Origin: Casuarina equisetifolia
Lineage: Eukaryota; Streptophyta; Magnoliopsida; Fagales; Casuarinaceae
Length of the DNA: 64,000 bases
Assembly: GCA_028551475.1 (NCBI GenBank)
Contig: CM052354.1
Span: forward strand, 28,419,258 to 28,483,257
Direction: 5' to 3'
The notes under the pieces were generated by a model. That model ran no database searches. It worked only from the letters and a program-made list of their open reading frames with translations, and had not been told where the DNA came from. Positions 25,001 to 36,585 of this stretch are shown here, in pieces. The position numbers and the translations under genes are program-made. The stretch's first letter is position 1; every line of letters starts with the position of its first letter.

Positions 25001-28000
25001 CATAACAGTAAATAGGTGGAGAAAATCGGTCGTAGATGACAATGAACGGATATCTTAACAAACACGGAGTGTTCTGGCAGGTATGCAGCCATAAAATGCC
25101 ACTATGAAACTGAGAGAAAAGGATAAAAGATCAACCAAATATACTTTAAAGAAAAACAATTGTGAGAAAGGAACAAAAAGGAATGTCGCTTTCCCCACGA
25201 AGAGGACCTCACAAAAAGTAGCTCACATTAGATAATAGAGAAAATAATCCCAACATTCATTAAGAAAAAATTACAGAAAATGCAGAAACGAAAGAGAAAA
25301 GCCTAAGTACACTTCAAAAGAGAAATAAAAAAATGTCGAGTTACTAAAAGGAAAAACCTGAAGTAATTACCTTCCAGAACCAGAATATCTGAGGATCAGT
25401 TTCCTTGTAGCCATTGTACTCAGTATGTGCCTTCCAATCGTCAACACTGAGAGCAGTTTCACTTCCATAAAGCATCCAATCAAGATCTTCCAGCTCTAAA
25501 CTTTGAAAAAAGAACTTCTGTAGCCTGGAGTTACAAAGAATATCACCAAAACCTTGTGCAAAATGTGATACCTGCTCTGAGATCGATGTGACAAAGCGAT
25601 GCTCAATAAGCAGTCTAACATATTCTTCTCTGTTCTTGCTATTCACAACAATACTTTTCCCACCAGGGCAAAGCTCCACGACTCTCCTGGATCCTAACTC
25701 CTCAACTTCTCTAACAAACGTTAGTCCTAATGCATCTGAATCAATAAAATCAGGATCCATCTCCAAAATTTGCTTGCAGCTACTATACAAGCATGGATCT
25801 GTATCCTTTATGTCTTCCAAGGAAATGTACTTTCCAGCCAATTGCAAGAAGAAGGGTCGATCAAATACAATGCCAACTTGCACTTTGTGCATCAAAGCTA
25901 ATGCAATCACCCGACCAGAGAAGTTGAAATACTCAAGGTGCAGGGGGTCCACCTTAGATGCTGCATGCAAAAGATGTTTGATAAACTGACACAAATATCT
26001 TTCAAAAATTTACTAAATAAAATAGAACCTAAAATCTTTTTAACGAGTCTACAAAGTTCAGCAGAAATAGAAGCATAATCAAGAAAAGATGTTTGATAAA
26101 CTGACACAAATATCTTTAAAAAATTCACTAAATAAAATAGAACCTAAAATCTTTTTAACAAGTCTAGAAAGTTCAGCAGAAATAGAAGCATAATCAAGAA
26201 ATCTAAAGCAAGGAGACTCTGCACTGATACAACTTACAAAAAAGAGCAATACTAAGCCAGGTCCATGACAGTTAACCTCAGATGAAGTGCCATCAAAGTC
26301 TAATAACCTGCAGCTTGTTCCAGAAATATGGAAAGGAGAGAGAGGGACTCGTTCATGGTCAATACTTCTCTAGTTATATTTTGCCATAAATCTAGAGTAC
26401 CAATGCATCATGAGTTAGCTTAAGGTTGTACACGAATTGAAAGCAAAATCTTGATCGTGACAACCTTGCACTCCATATAATTTTAGACTTCTTTACAAGT
26501 AGACTATCTACATAGATATTCAAATTGTTCACTTCAAAGCCCATTTTATTCTATGTCTGAAATTTTGTTAATGAATGTCCTCTATTTTGTTATCAAAACT
26601 TGAAATGAGACACTGCAGCCACAAAGTTGAGTCCCACATTTAGCATGTAGATCTCAAAGGTAGTGAATAAATGTCAAGCTCCATATAAGTTCCTTATTAA
26701 GTGAGATGACCAATATAATTGTCTCCAATCAACTCCAATTTCAATTGGCCTTTTTAGGACAAATGCATTTATATGGCCAGCATTTTTCCAATCCTATGAA
26801 AAGTTATGTTAGAAGCCATCAAGTAACAGTAAATGGGAATGGTGTACTGTGGCAGTCCTAATGAAAATATCAAAGATTTTAGTAGGACATTGTGGTAACC
26901 CTTAAAAATAAATAGATTATTAATTAATTAAATTATGGAAGTACTGTAGAGATGTTAGGTCACATCCATACTAGGTCAAACTTGATCGACTTGAGGAAGT
27001 TTCAATTCTAATGTTAACTAATGTATTTGAGAATCATCTAGATGCAATTAATGGCGTTCTTGAATTTTGATATTCATTGCTTTTGACTATCAATATTGTA
27101 TCTCAACCACTCCAAGTTTATCTTAACCCACGCCAGAAATACTATATGTCATAACCACTATACAATAAGAAATACTTCAATAGTCATCACTACCATTCTG
27201 TCACTCTTTCATCAACCTAAAAAAATCACAGCACCTAGCACCATAAACAAAGTACTCCCACAACACTCACATATATATGATCTTCTAATCTCCAAACAAT
27301 TCTAATCATTCAAAGAACGTATAGCAAATGAAAATGGAAACAATGAGATTTAAATGACCATAAACATGCAAATAACCAGTTTTCTGGCCTGCAGTACCAC
27401 TTGTAATTCTAGCTACTCCCTAAATTATCCATAGATGTCAAACAAGTTTTGCTCCCAACAGATACCACTAAGATAGATGAAGATTAATAAGAAGAGTTAC
27501 TATCATATTTGGTTGTATGGGATGACACAACGTCATTAATCATTAAACATTCTCTTAAAGAAACAAAACCCAGATGAAAAGACAGGCTACCGCATCCAAT
27601 CAATCAGTATCTCTTATAACTGTAAATAACCAGCACCATTCCAAGAAACTATTTTCACTTTGGACACACAAACATACGGAGACAGTTGCTTGTCCCAGAA
27701 CTCTCAAGTCTATAACCCTTATCAAATTTGAACACATAGCAATGCAATATACCCCCACCACACAACAGTCCAACAACCCCTCAGACACCAAATAAATAAA
27801 TAAATAAAAAGGAAATTAATAAACGAATCATTACAAACTGTTGAAGCTAAACATTAGTCATGAAAAGAATCTATTAAAGGCCAACCAAAGCTCACCTGGA
27901 CTAGGATAAAACCTTCTACGATCATTTGGGCATGCCACAAAGAGCGCATTCTGTGGATTAAATATAGCTTGGCAAACCAAAAAAAACCACTCTCGTAATA

Positions 28001-29762
28001 CACCTGGACCTGTAGCTTCCTCATTTTTGAATTCCATAAAGAGACCAGCATGCAAAGACTCAGCATCTGCCCGTGCTATATACTCAAACGATTCTGCCAG
28101 CAATTGGGACCTGTCAATCAGCATCTCATGCAGCTCTTCATAGTCTTCTTTTACCTCTGGAAACATCATCATTGCCAAATGCCTCCTAGATTCAAAATCA
28201 GTCACCTCCTTCCGCTCAAGAAGCCACTGATGATCATCAGTTCGCTTTGCATACCTGACAATCAGCACACACATGGAAGACCTTCCGAGCCTCAAAACTC
28301 TCCAAAAGTCTTCTTCAGCACCTCGATAAAGTTTGGAAATACCATGCAGCTCCTTCAATATGGCAAGATACTGAGACCGGCCAGAATAAACATTTTCACC
28401 TTCCCCCTTGTATTTTACAGCCAGAGACTCTTCCATCTTATGGAGGCATTCCCCCATTTTCTTCAACAACTTCACGAACAAAACATGAAGAAACTCGATC
28501 TCTTCCCCATATAGTGGATGCTTAGACCCCTTCCCCCCCACCGACACAGGGATTGGACCTCCAAACCCAATTTGGTCTGTGATTGCAGTGCGCAAAGGGA
28601 GAAGGAACGCAGCAAAATCGCGAACATCACCCGACTGCGGCCCCGGGCTTGTAGGTGATTCCATACTTAAACTTAAGTCCCTAGACAAGCTATTCGCCAG
28701 CTCACCAACAAATGGGAAAATCTCCTGCATCGCAACCACTCCCTTTATGCTCTCCGGGGATCCAATCGTCTCCATCAACGACCCAAGTGTACTTCGACAA
28801 GATAAATACAAAGGGTCCTCATTTGTAGCTCTTCTAAGCAACTTACAAAACTCTAATACTATCGGTGCGCAATAATTATGATACGGTTTGGGCAACGAGT
28901 TTCGACTTGAATTCAAAAAATGCCTAATTGAGCTATCGGCACAGTCTCTGTTACCTTTAACAGGCGACATATAGAGCATCACCAAAGCTGCCGGAGCCGA
29001 TGACAACAAGAATATCTGCAAATGTCCGGCGGCCAAGTGCTCCTCGTCTTTCGGCGTCACCGTCAGGAACTCCGTCATCCTCAGTTTGATATGTTTGGTT
29101 GCCGTAGGAAAAGATTCGCCCCTGCAGAGGCGGCACACCACTGAAACAATATCATTGATGACTTGCCAAGCGTGAGGGTGCTCCGTGCTGCGCATACGGC
29201 CAACCAATTGCAGCCCGGCATCGTTTTGGATATTGCACTCGCCAAGGGATCGCTCCTCCTGGAGCTGCTTTCCCCGGTATATCAGTCTCTGCTCGTGGAC
29301 CGGAATTCCCGTCTGCAATTGAATTCGCTCGTGGACCGATCTCACGGTGTCATGCGTGTTGGCTTGTATTACCATAGTTTTCCCCTCCGAAATCATCCTT
29401 ATGAAGAACTGTAACCTCGACGTGGACTGAGTCGACTCGGCCTGGGCCAAGCACGCGCGTAAGGCCGATCGGGCGTCGGGAACCCTAGGATTAAACTGAG
29501 AGGTAGTGGCGGCAGCGGCGTTGACGACGTGTGTGGGCGCGTCAGAAGAGGAGTGGACGGCGTTGGGTTCGTCTTTCCTCATTCTCACGGAGACTAACTC
29601 GGTGAAAACGTCGTCGCTGTCGTCATCGCCATAGTCGTCCAGCTTGCGCTTCGACGAGAGCCGCGGCTGATCGACGGCGGAGATGATCGCGTTTGTTGTG
29701 GTGCTGGTCGGCCCGGTGCGCTGGGGAACGCAATCGACGGTGGCGGTTTGCACGAGAGACAT
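22022..29762 (-). CDS. UPL5: HECT-type E3 ubiquitin ligase UPL5 (3 exons)
   Basis: Minus-strand exons 29762-27896, 25960-25371 and 22285-22022 join in phase to 906 residues, close to the Arabidopsis UPL5 length I recall (about 870). The N-terminal 110 residues are variable and include a basic-acidic stretch (SSKRKLDDYGDDDSDD). A ubiquitin-like domain lies at about 117-190 (MVIQANTHDTVRSVHERI, QRLIYRGKQL). The HECT domain covers about 555-906, with GPGVLREWFFLV and FNFSGRVIALALMHKVQVG in the N-lobe. The C-lobe ends with SHTCFYRLCFPPY, which puts the catalytic thioester Cys at 872. In Arabidopsis UPL5 targets WRKY53 and restrains leaf senescence. Introns are 1,935 and 3,085 bp. The last exon supplies the whole catalytic end, so any mis-splicing of intron 2 would abolish activity. 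Confidence 0.95.
23795..23816 (-). other. G-run cluster in UPL5 intron 2
   Basis: On the transcribed (minus) sense the RNA would contain G runs of 7, 7 and 4 separated by single bases. Splitting one long run gives four G-tracts, enough for a G-quadruplex. A poly-A/T tract lies beside it. Confidence 0.4.
25971..26200. repeat. 115-bp direct tandem duplication beside UPL5 exon 2
   Basis: Two copies (about 25971-26085 and 26086-26200) differ at only a few positions. Copy 1 begins 10 bases from the splice acceptor of exon 2 (intron ends at 25961). The duplicated part therefore includes the pyrimidine-rich tract but not the acceptor AG. Confidence 0.85.
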
Positions 29763-31970
29763 TTACGGTGGGGCCCCCGCCGCCAGTGGAGAACTCGTCA
29801 GAGGCACCAGCCCGTTCGGCGCATGGAATCGAAGCTCTACCGGAACGAAAACCTAGAGAGAATTCGGCGTCGGCAAGAGAAAAAGAGCCAGAGCAAATTG
29901 ATCGGAATTGCCGTCTGCGCCTTTTGTTTCCCACCCCTCTTCTACAAACACTGTCATCCTACGCTATTCTAATGTATTTATTTGCTTGCCCAAAACCAAT
30001 TTACTGAGAGTCACTCCCGTGTGAACCCCGCTCATGGTTTTATCCTGAGGTCCCCTTTTCCCACCACTCGATTCCCCTAAACCTCTAACCGGCCCCACAC
30101 TTCTGATGATCAGCGCCGCTACGACTTCTCCGTGAGATGTTTTGTCGTCTGGCTCGTGCGTGGAAGAATATGCTTTCTGCTTTTATGCACTCTGAAATCA
30201 CCGTGAACACAATGCGTAGCGCCTTACTAAAGAAGTTACCATGCCAGGTAGTCAATTCACTCTAAAGAGACCACGTGGTAGAAAAGGCACTTTGTAATGT
30301 TATAAGACTTAGATTACTTCTTCAAAGGTCCATTATAAGAGAAGTAGCCATGGGGTATATTATCCTAATACCTAAAGTCTGTTTAAGAAGAGGAGTCAAG
30401 TTTATTTATATAATAAAAAATTCTCGACCATGTCACTCTTATGGAGGTATATTATATGGAGGTATATTATTTTGGTACCTAAAGTTCAATTAAGACGAGT
30501 AGTCCAACCCACTTATATAATCAAAAAATTTCACCTAGGTCACTGTCTTGGGGCATATCATCTTGTTACCTAGCTACGCTAATTTTTGAAATACTTTCAG
30601 GGAATTGAGGTGGTTCTTGTTTGGAAACTTGGTGCCACTGGCACTGGGGTCAACAAAATCGGCCACACACGGATTGGCCTTGCAATTCGAGAGAAGTTAA
30701 TCCCGAGGGTTGTGAGCTGGCCTTATTATCTATGCTTGAAAAGGTCCTCCCAACTTTTCTTCTATTAATGTGAGAGCCTTTAATAATAATCTCCTCTCAA
30801 TTTAAATGTAACACTTTATTATTGTTTAGATTTGTTTAATCCCATCAGATAACTTTGTTGCTCTTAAATTAAGTTACCTTAAATCTAGTGATAAGATTTG
30901 TTAAAATTAATAATTATTCTGTTTATATATTTCGATGTCATCAAGTTAATTTTAAAGGAAAAGATTCTAATTTTCTATTTCTTTTCATCTATTTTTCTTT
31001 GTTTTGAAGATAAAGTTCATTGTGTTCTTTTTATAAATCGAGCAATCATAAGTTTCTCATATTTTGTATATATTTTAATTTTTTTCTTTTGATTTTAAAA
31101 GAAAGATCAAAGATATAGTAAAACAATAATAATCTCATATCACTAATATCCTATTTTATACTTTTTGTATATATTTCTAAAAAAAACCTTAAATTAAGAA
31201 AAAGTATAAAAATTTTAAACATTTTTAAGCTATTTTGCTTGTTTTGAATAACAAACTTATTACCTTCCACACCTTCCAAACACATTTACAACTCTTCATT
31301 GTCCTCCTAATTCCATCTTCACATTTTCCTTCTTCCTTTTGACTCTTTATAAGCAACTCTTTAGCAATTATAGCCTTATAATTATACAGGGAGATTTTTT
31401 TTTTAGAACTCACTCATTCTTGGGATGTTGAATTTAAGACCTCTTAATCTAGGCAACAATACTTATTTATTAGTAAATTAGACATATATCGACCATATAA
31501 AAAGAATAATATATTAAGATATTTTATAATTTTATATAGTAATTATTTTTAGTATAATTTGCAAAAAAGCCATAAGGGCTAAAAAATATTAGTAACCTTT
31601 GTTTTTATTATTCTTTGTTAATGAAAATTTATATATGAAATCTGTATAGAAAGAAATACAAACACTAGATGAGAAGATTATGAAACTTATTACAATTAGA
31701 AAAAATGAACTATATTATAATTAGAAAAAGAAATTGTAAAATCGGGTAGCTCCTAAAATAAAAGAAAACAGGTTTTTTAAAAAAATGATTTTCTTAGTTT
31801 ACTTTTGTAACAAGGATTAATTTAAAGCTAATACAAACTTCTATAATATTTATAAAATCAGTATGTTCATCTAACAATCCAATCTCCGACTCCCATCGGA
31901 TTTGCTTCTTCTTTTTTTATATTATCACAAGTCCTTTCCTTCTTGGGTTCAAACCCAACGGCGAAGTACC
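29763..31970. other. Divergent region between UPL5 and the SKP1-like gene
   Basis: The first 300 bases are GC-rich and should be the UPL5 promoter and leader. At 30340-30570 a unit of about 108 bases is repeated twice and partly a third time (anchor CCTAAAGT at 30370 and 30478). Beyond 30800 the DNA is very AT-rich. No gene was recognised. Confidence 0.45.
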
Positions 31971-32492
31971 ATGTTTAACTCCAGCGGGAAAAAAATAACC
32001 GTCAGGACCGCCGATGGAGATATCTTTGAGGTGGAGGAGGCTGTGGCCATGGAGCTGCAGACCATTAAGTCCTTCTTCGAGGAAAACGGTGCTTCTTACG
32101 ATACCATCTTACCCCTCCTAAACGTATCGTCCGCGGCGCTTGTCGAGGTTATCCGATACTGTCGGTGTGTCATCGAGTACAGGGTCAAGTCAGAGGCCGC
32201 CGGTGACGACGATGGCAAGGAGAAGGTGAAAGAGGAGAAGAAGGCCTTCGAAAAGGAGTTCCTGAGTGTGACGAGCGACGAAATGCTGAAGGACTTAGTT
32301 CTTGCGGTGAATTACCTAAACAACAACGACATGCTATCTTTTCTTTTCACGGCGGTGGCCGATCGGATCAAGAACAAAAGCGTGGAGTACGTGCGCAAGT
32401 TTTTTGAGATTGAAAACGATTACACACCAGAAGAGGAGAAGCAGCTGCGGCAGGAAAGTGCCTGGGCATTCGAGGGCGTGGACGAAGATTGA
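31971..32492 (+). CDS. SKP1-like SCF adaptor with a GVDED C-terminal tail
   Basis: This is an intronless gene of 173 residues. SKP1 proteins bridge CUL1 and F-box proteins in SCF ubiquitin ligases. Residues 1-70 form the POZ/BTB-like fold (KKITVRTADGDIFEVEEAVA, then ILPLLNVSS). A charged insert follows at about 83-103. The SKP1 dimerisation and F-box-binding part follows (DLVLAVNYLNNNDML, VRKFFEIENDYTPEEEKQLR). WAFE is at 165-168, where most plant SKP1 proteins stop, but here GVDED follows. As I recall, a short tail of this kind after WAFE marks SSK1, the partner of S-locus F-box proteins. The ATG at 31971 is chosen because KKITV then sits at the family's usual place; an upstream in-frame ATG at 31902 would add 23 unrelated residues. 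F-box genes follow from 34.7 kb. Confidence 0.9.
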   Translation: MFNSSGKKITVRTADGDIFEVEEAVAMELQTIKSFFEENGASYDTILPLLNVSSAALVEVIRYCRCVIEYRVKSEAAGDDDGKEKVKEEKKAFEKEFLSVTSDEMLKDLVLAVNYLNNNDMLSFLFTAVADRIKNKSVEYVRKFFEIENDYTPEEEKQLRQESAWAFEGVDED

Positions 32493-33715
32493 TTATCTTG
32501 TCTCCCTCTTTCTGATTACTTGGACAAAGAACAGAGAAAATTAGGGATTTTGGTAGGGAAAATAGGGTTCTTTAACTTTAAAATCAAGTTAATTGATCTA
32601 ATTTCTCATACTGTTTTGCTGATTGAAATTAAGCTTTGATCTATTTCGCTTGCAAATTTCCTAACCTTCATGTTTCTTCAATCTGAGCTCTCTGTGACTC
32701 GCCGGAAATTTCGATTCTCGGTGATTTAATTTCGAAGGTTACCGGAGATAACGTAATTGGCTTGTTTGGTAGTTGACATTGAAGGAGCACCCGCAAGACA
32801 AGCCCAAACTTAGTTTGTAACCCAATTTAATGGTTTAGTTGTATTGGGTCTGGGTGTCCAAAATCAAGTGCGGCGTAATCACGAAATCAAATTAACAAGC
32901 TCACATTAATGGATTGGTGAACACGGTTGTTGGGTCTATGAATTCAGTATTATCAGGCTTGTGTTCAAAATCATTGGCCATTGAACTCAAAAACTTCGAA
33001 TCCAAATTAGGGTTTTGGTTTGGTAGGTAAGGTTTATTTTGTAGGTTCGATGTTTTTTAGGTAAGGTTTACTACAATTAGACAATAAAAGAAATTGCAAA
33101 ACCTACGACAATTAGGAAATCAACACAAAGATGAAATTGTTATCTTTCTGTGCTTAATGATAGACTATATCCACCAAAAAAGATAACAGTATTTATAAGA
33201 TCTCATCGTAGTTTTTTTCCCCTCCTTTTCTTAAGTGGTCAAAATAGGTGCGGTTGTCAAATTAAAGGTTTAACGAAAAAGAATATGAGTAAATCTTCTA
33301 CAGATTAGGTGAAAACCTACTTGGTATATAAGCTTTATTTTCTTGTTCTTGAGTAAACATACCTTTAAAAAGAAAAAGTTTTCTTTTGGATGTCAATAAT
33401 TTTTTTAATATCAACAGAGACCAAGGAAAGCAATAAATAAATTACTGATATGCATGAAAAAATATTATCACACGAAACAAATAATAATTTTTGAGAATAA
33501 AATGAACTAAAACTATGAAGAAAGACAATTTGAAAATCCATCACTGCAATTGCATTAAAGATTACCTTCTAATTGTATTTTGAGAAGTCGTTTTTTGATA
33601 CTCAAGCATGCCACAAAGAGGAAGGGATGAAGGAGGAGTCGCTTTGCAACTTTTGCACTACCAAGGATTTTAGTCCCTTATATTCCCCTACAAATTCTGA
33701 GTTTTTGCACTTCTT
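32493..33715. other. Intergenic 3' flank of the SKP1-like gene
   Basis: No gene was recognised. Near 33060-33115 short copies of a dispersed motif (about GCAAAACCTACGACAATTAGG) appear. The same motif type recurs around the F-box duplication. Confidence 0.35.
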
Positions 33716-34742
33716 GAAGCTAAGCTAATGAAAGTTATGTGATATTTCAAAAATAGTTCCTTTTGCTTCCACAAAACGTTTTGCTAACATAACACTTAAT
33801 GGTATTTTAACAAATCTAAAGCATTTCAATAGAAATACATAAAATTCAAAATGCTAAAGCAATGATGCTTTAACTTGTAAAAACAATTCTAAATTCTCAA
33901 AGCTAATAAAAATAATACTAACCTTTTGTCTCGTAATCTATTGATCCTCAAAATTTGACACTTCAAAATCAATTGGGGTACAAATTCAATTGCTTAAAAG
34001 AAAGGTTCCAGTTTTTACCAAAAAGAAAATAGAAAACTAATATTAACAAAAGTTTCAATGGAAATTATTGAGTAATTTCAATAATAAAACTGAAAAAAAT
34101 GGACCTCAGTCTTCATAATTTGAGTGAAAAAAACTCGATGCAGTGAATTCAATCACCATTGTCACCGTTAAGAAGAACAAGACTTCTTTGGCAAGTAATT
34201 GATGAAAAGCTTTGTTCAGTACCTCGAATCTCTATAGTTCTCTAAGTCTCCTTTTCCCAAAAGTATTCCCTGAGCTCTCTCTGCAACAAAGTGTTACAGT
34301 CAAATGCTGAAAATCACTAAAGGCTCACAGATTAGGGAACTTATGCTAAGCCGAATCCAACTGTTCACCCCCCATACTCCTCCATCATCCAATTTTCATC
34401 ATACGTAGTGGCACATAGGAATCCTCCTAAGCTTTTCAAACACAAGCCCCGTAGAGTCTTCAATGGTGGAAGGTGATGCACTTGAAATTTCTCGAGGTTG
34501 AAGGTGACAATGGAACGTAAAAACTCTAAACGAAATTACAATAAAAATACATGTAAATTATTTAGTACATTTCTGGAGTCATTTCAATACAAAAAAATAC
34601 AAAAATACTCTAAACTTCAAAATTTAAAAGAAGAACATCTTTTTGTGGTCATCCTAATCACCATCAATAAGGGAAGGCGACAATGGAACATATAAACTCT
34701 AAACGTCAAAATTTAAAAGAAAAATATTTTTTTGTGGTCATC

Positions 34743-35846
34743 CTAATCACCATCAATAAGTAAGAGGTTTCCTTGGGAAGTTTTTGGGTTACAATTTTTA
34801 GGGATGTCTGGAATTTCCACATTTCTGTTTGTCTTCTTTTTTCTGTCATACCAAAAGTATTTTTTGTAACCTTGTATCAAAATTTCTTGGCCATCGTCCG
34901 AAATCATTAAAGGCTTCTCCCCATAGTGATGCTCCTTGTAAAGTAGGCACCAACTGCTCGCCACCCCGTACTCCTCCATCATCCACCAACGTTGCGGCCT
35001 CGGCCGCCTACTAATCGGAAATACGGAACCCGCACGAGCACAAAGCTTTCCTCCAATGACATTCAAACTGTATGTAAATAGAAACTCCGTGGGAATTGGA
35101 TGAACTTGAAATTTCTCATTGGTGAGATCAAACGTCACAAGGACAGTTTGATTGTTTCGTCCTTCAGTTTCCACCAACCAATTCATAATGCCATTTAAGC
35201 AAGTCCCATTCCCCAACCTAGAATGCTTGAGAGGCCATTTATCTTCCACCCTTCTCCACGAATTTTCTTTCAAACTATACACCAAAACTTCAGCTCCTGG
35301 AATATAATCTTCACGAAATACAGAGGGCTCAACGACATTTACAACCTTGTAATCATTGTTTACTGGATCGTACCCGATATCTACGTTGAAAAACTTCCGG
35401 TCATAATCAAAAGCATCTACCTTTATGGACGGTATCTTCTTGTGTTTTCTGATTGATGGATTCCAAATTACAATCTCCTTCTTGAAGTTTGCCCGGCAAA
35501 ACAAGCCATTGCAATGATTGCTAATATACGGCGCACATATTAGATTTCCCCATTCCCTTACAACAGATGACAATTGGATGAACTTCATGGGATTTTCAAA
35601 CTGAACCTCTTTCTTAACATTCACTAAGCAATACTCCTTTGAACAATGCAAGAGAAGGAAGCGTTCACTACGGGTTTGGATGGAGCGTTGAAGTTGCACT
35701 TCGATGAAACTTGAGTCCCTGATCAAAGAACGCCATGGCTTCGAAACACTTTGGAACCGTACAAGAGACTTGACAGGAAGCCATAGAAGTATTTCCCTGA
35801 TCAGATCTTGCGGGAGACTCGCCATCTTTCTATGGCGGCAGGGCAT
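34743..35846 (-). CDS. F-box/FBA protein, intact copy A
   Basis: A single exon encodes 367 residues, or 360 if translation starts at the second ATG (35825). The F-box is near the N-terminus (LPQDLIREILLWLPVKSLVR, then FQSVSKPWRSLI). It should bind a SKP1 protein, while the FBA region (about 95-330) should bind substrate. FBA marks are NGLFC, IVIWNPSIRKHKKIP, GYDPVNNDYKVV, VLVYSLKENSWR, NGIMNWLV, EKFQVHPIP and WMMEEYGV. The paralogue at 40206-41285 starts at the position of 35825, so that is the ancestral start. A 21-bp tandem duplication added the upstream ATG. A TATAAATA box lies on the minus strand at 35916-35923. The likely role is substrate receptor of an SCF ligase; the substrate is unknown. 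Confidence 0.9.
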   Translation of the reverse strand: MPCRHRKMASLPQDLIREILLWLPVKSLVRFQSVSKPWRSLIRDSSFIEVQLQRSIQTRSERFLLLHCSKEYCLVNVKKEVQFENPMKFIQLSSVVREWGNLICAPYISNHCNGLFCRANFKKEIVIWNPSIRKHKKIPSIKVDAFDYDRKFFNVDIGYDPVNNDYKVVNVVEPSVFREDYIPGAEVLVYSLKENSWRRVEDKWPLKHSRLGNGTCLNGIMNWLVETEGRNNQTVLVTFDLTNEKFQVHPIPTEFLFTYSLNVIGGKLCARAGSVFPISRRPRPQRWWMMEEYGVASSWCLLYKEHHYGEKPLMISDDGQEILIQGYKKYFWYDRKKKTNRNVEIPDIPKNCNPKTSQGNLLLIDGD

Positions 35847-35864
35847 CTTTCTATGGTGGCAGGG
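35823..35864. repeat. 21-bp tandem duplication over the start codon of F-box copy A
   Basis: Two 21-base units (35823-35843 and 35844-35864) differ by one base, and each contains CAT, an ATG on the minus strand. The extra unit is in frame and adds the residues MPCRHRK. The paralogue at 41285 has only one unit. Confidence 0.9.
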
Positions 35865-35915
35865 TAAGCCGAAATCTAAAGAAGTAACCTAAATGTGTTT
35901 GTGAACCCAATTCAT

Positions 35916-35923
35916 TATTTATA
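35916..35923 (-). promoter_or_regulatory. TATA box of F-box copy A
   Basis: TATAAATA on the minus strand lies about 90 bases upstream of the ancestral ATG. It is kept at the same place in copy B (41355-41362) and in the relic near the left edge (715-722). Confidence 0.55.
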
Positions 35924-36309
35924 GGCTACTCGGTAACCAATTAGTATCGAAGAGACCGGAAAAGGTAATTGTCAAACTCATTAATATCGGGAAAGGAAAA
36001 CATAAACCTATTGTGATCATGAAATAATGAAAATTGTGAAACCTATTATTATAAGGAAATATTATCACACCAAGCAGACAATATTTTTGGGTACACGATC
36101 AACTAAAGTTGTAAAGAGAGACAATTTGAGAATCAATCACTGCAATTTGAAAATCCATCACTACAATGGCCTTAAAGATTATCTTTTTATTTGTATTTGG
36201 AGAAGTCATTTTTGGATTAATAAGTATGGCAGTAGCCACAGAGATTACGAGATGGAAAAGTGGCCACTAGTGTATAGAATCTATTTAACAGCTCTTGTAG
36301 TAGCAAGTA

Positions 36310-36585
36310 CTTATATCTCTTAATTTTGTCAAAGAAATGTATCTTTCTAAAATTGCCATGTCTTTTCATACTGCACAAATCAAAGTTAATGCATATTCAA
36401 TACTTAAATCTCTTAATTTTTTCAAAGAAATGTATCTTCCTAAAATTGCAATGTCTTTTCAGATTGCATAAATCAAAGCTAATGCAGATTTATTACTTAA
36501 ATCTCTTAATTTTGTCAAAGAAATGTATCTTCCTAAAATTGCAATGTCTTTTTGTACTACATAAATCAAAGCTAATATAGATTGA
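36310..36585. repeat. 93-bp minisatellite, three units in copy A only
   Basis: The anchor AAAGAAATGTATCTT recurs at 36331, 36424 and 36517, a period of 93. Copy B of the segmental duplication has a single unit at about 41770. Because 93 is a multiple of three the region shows a spurious repetitive open frame. Confidence 0.85.

Noticed and set aside
28050..28875. Plus-strand frames of 154 and 98 residues
   Set aside because: They are antisense to UPL5 exon 1.
34743..35846. Calling the F-box copies S-locus F-box genes outright
   Set aside because: The FBA signature is shared by many plant F-box families; without phylogeny, pollen expression or a linked S-RNase the name is not justified.
36326..36580. 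Open frame of 84 residues with internal repeats
   Set aside because: It is produced by the 93-bp minisatellite, whose period is a multiple of three.
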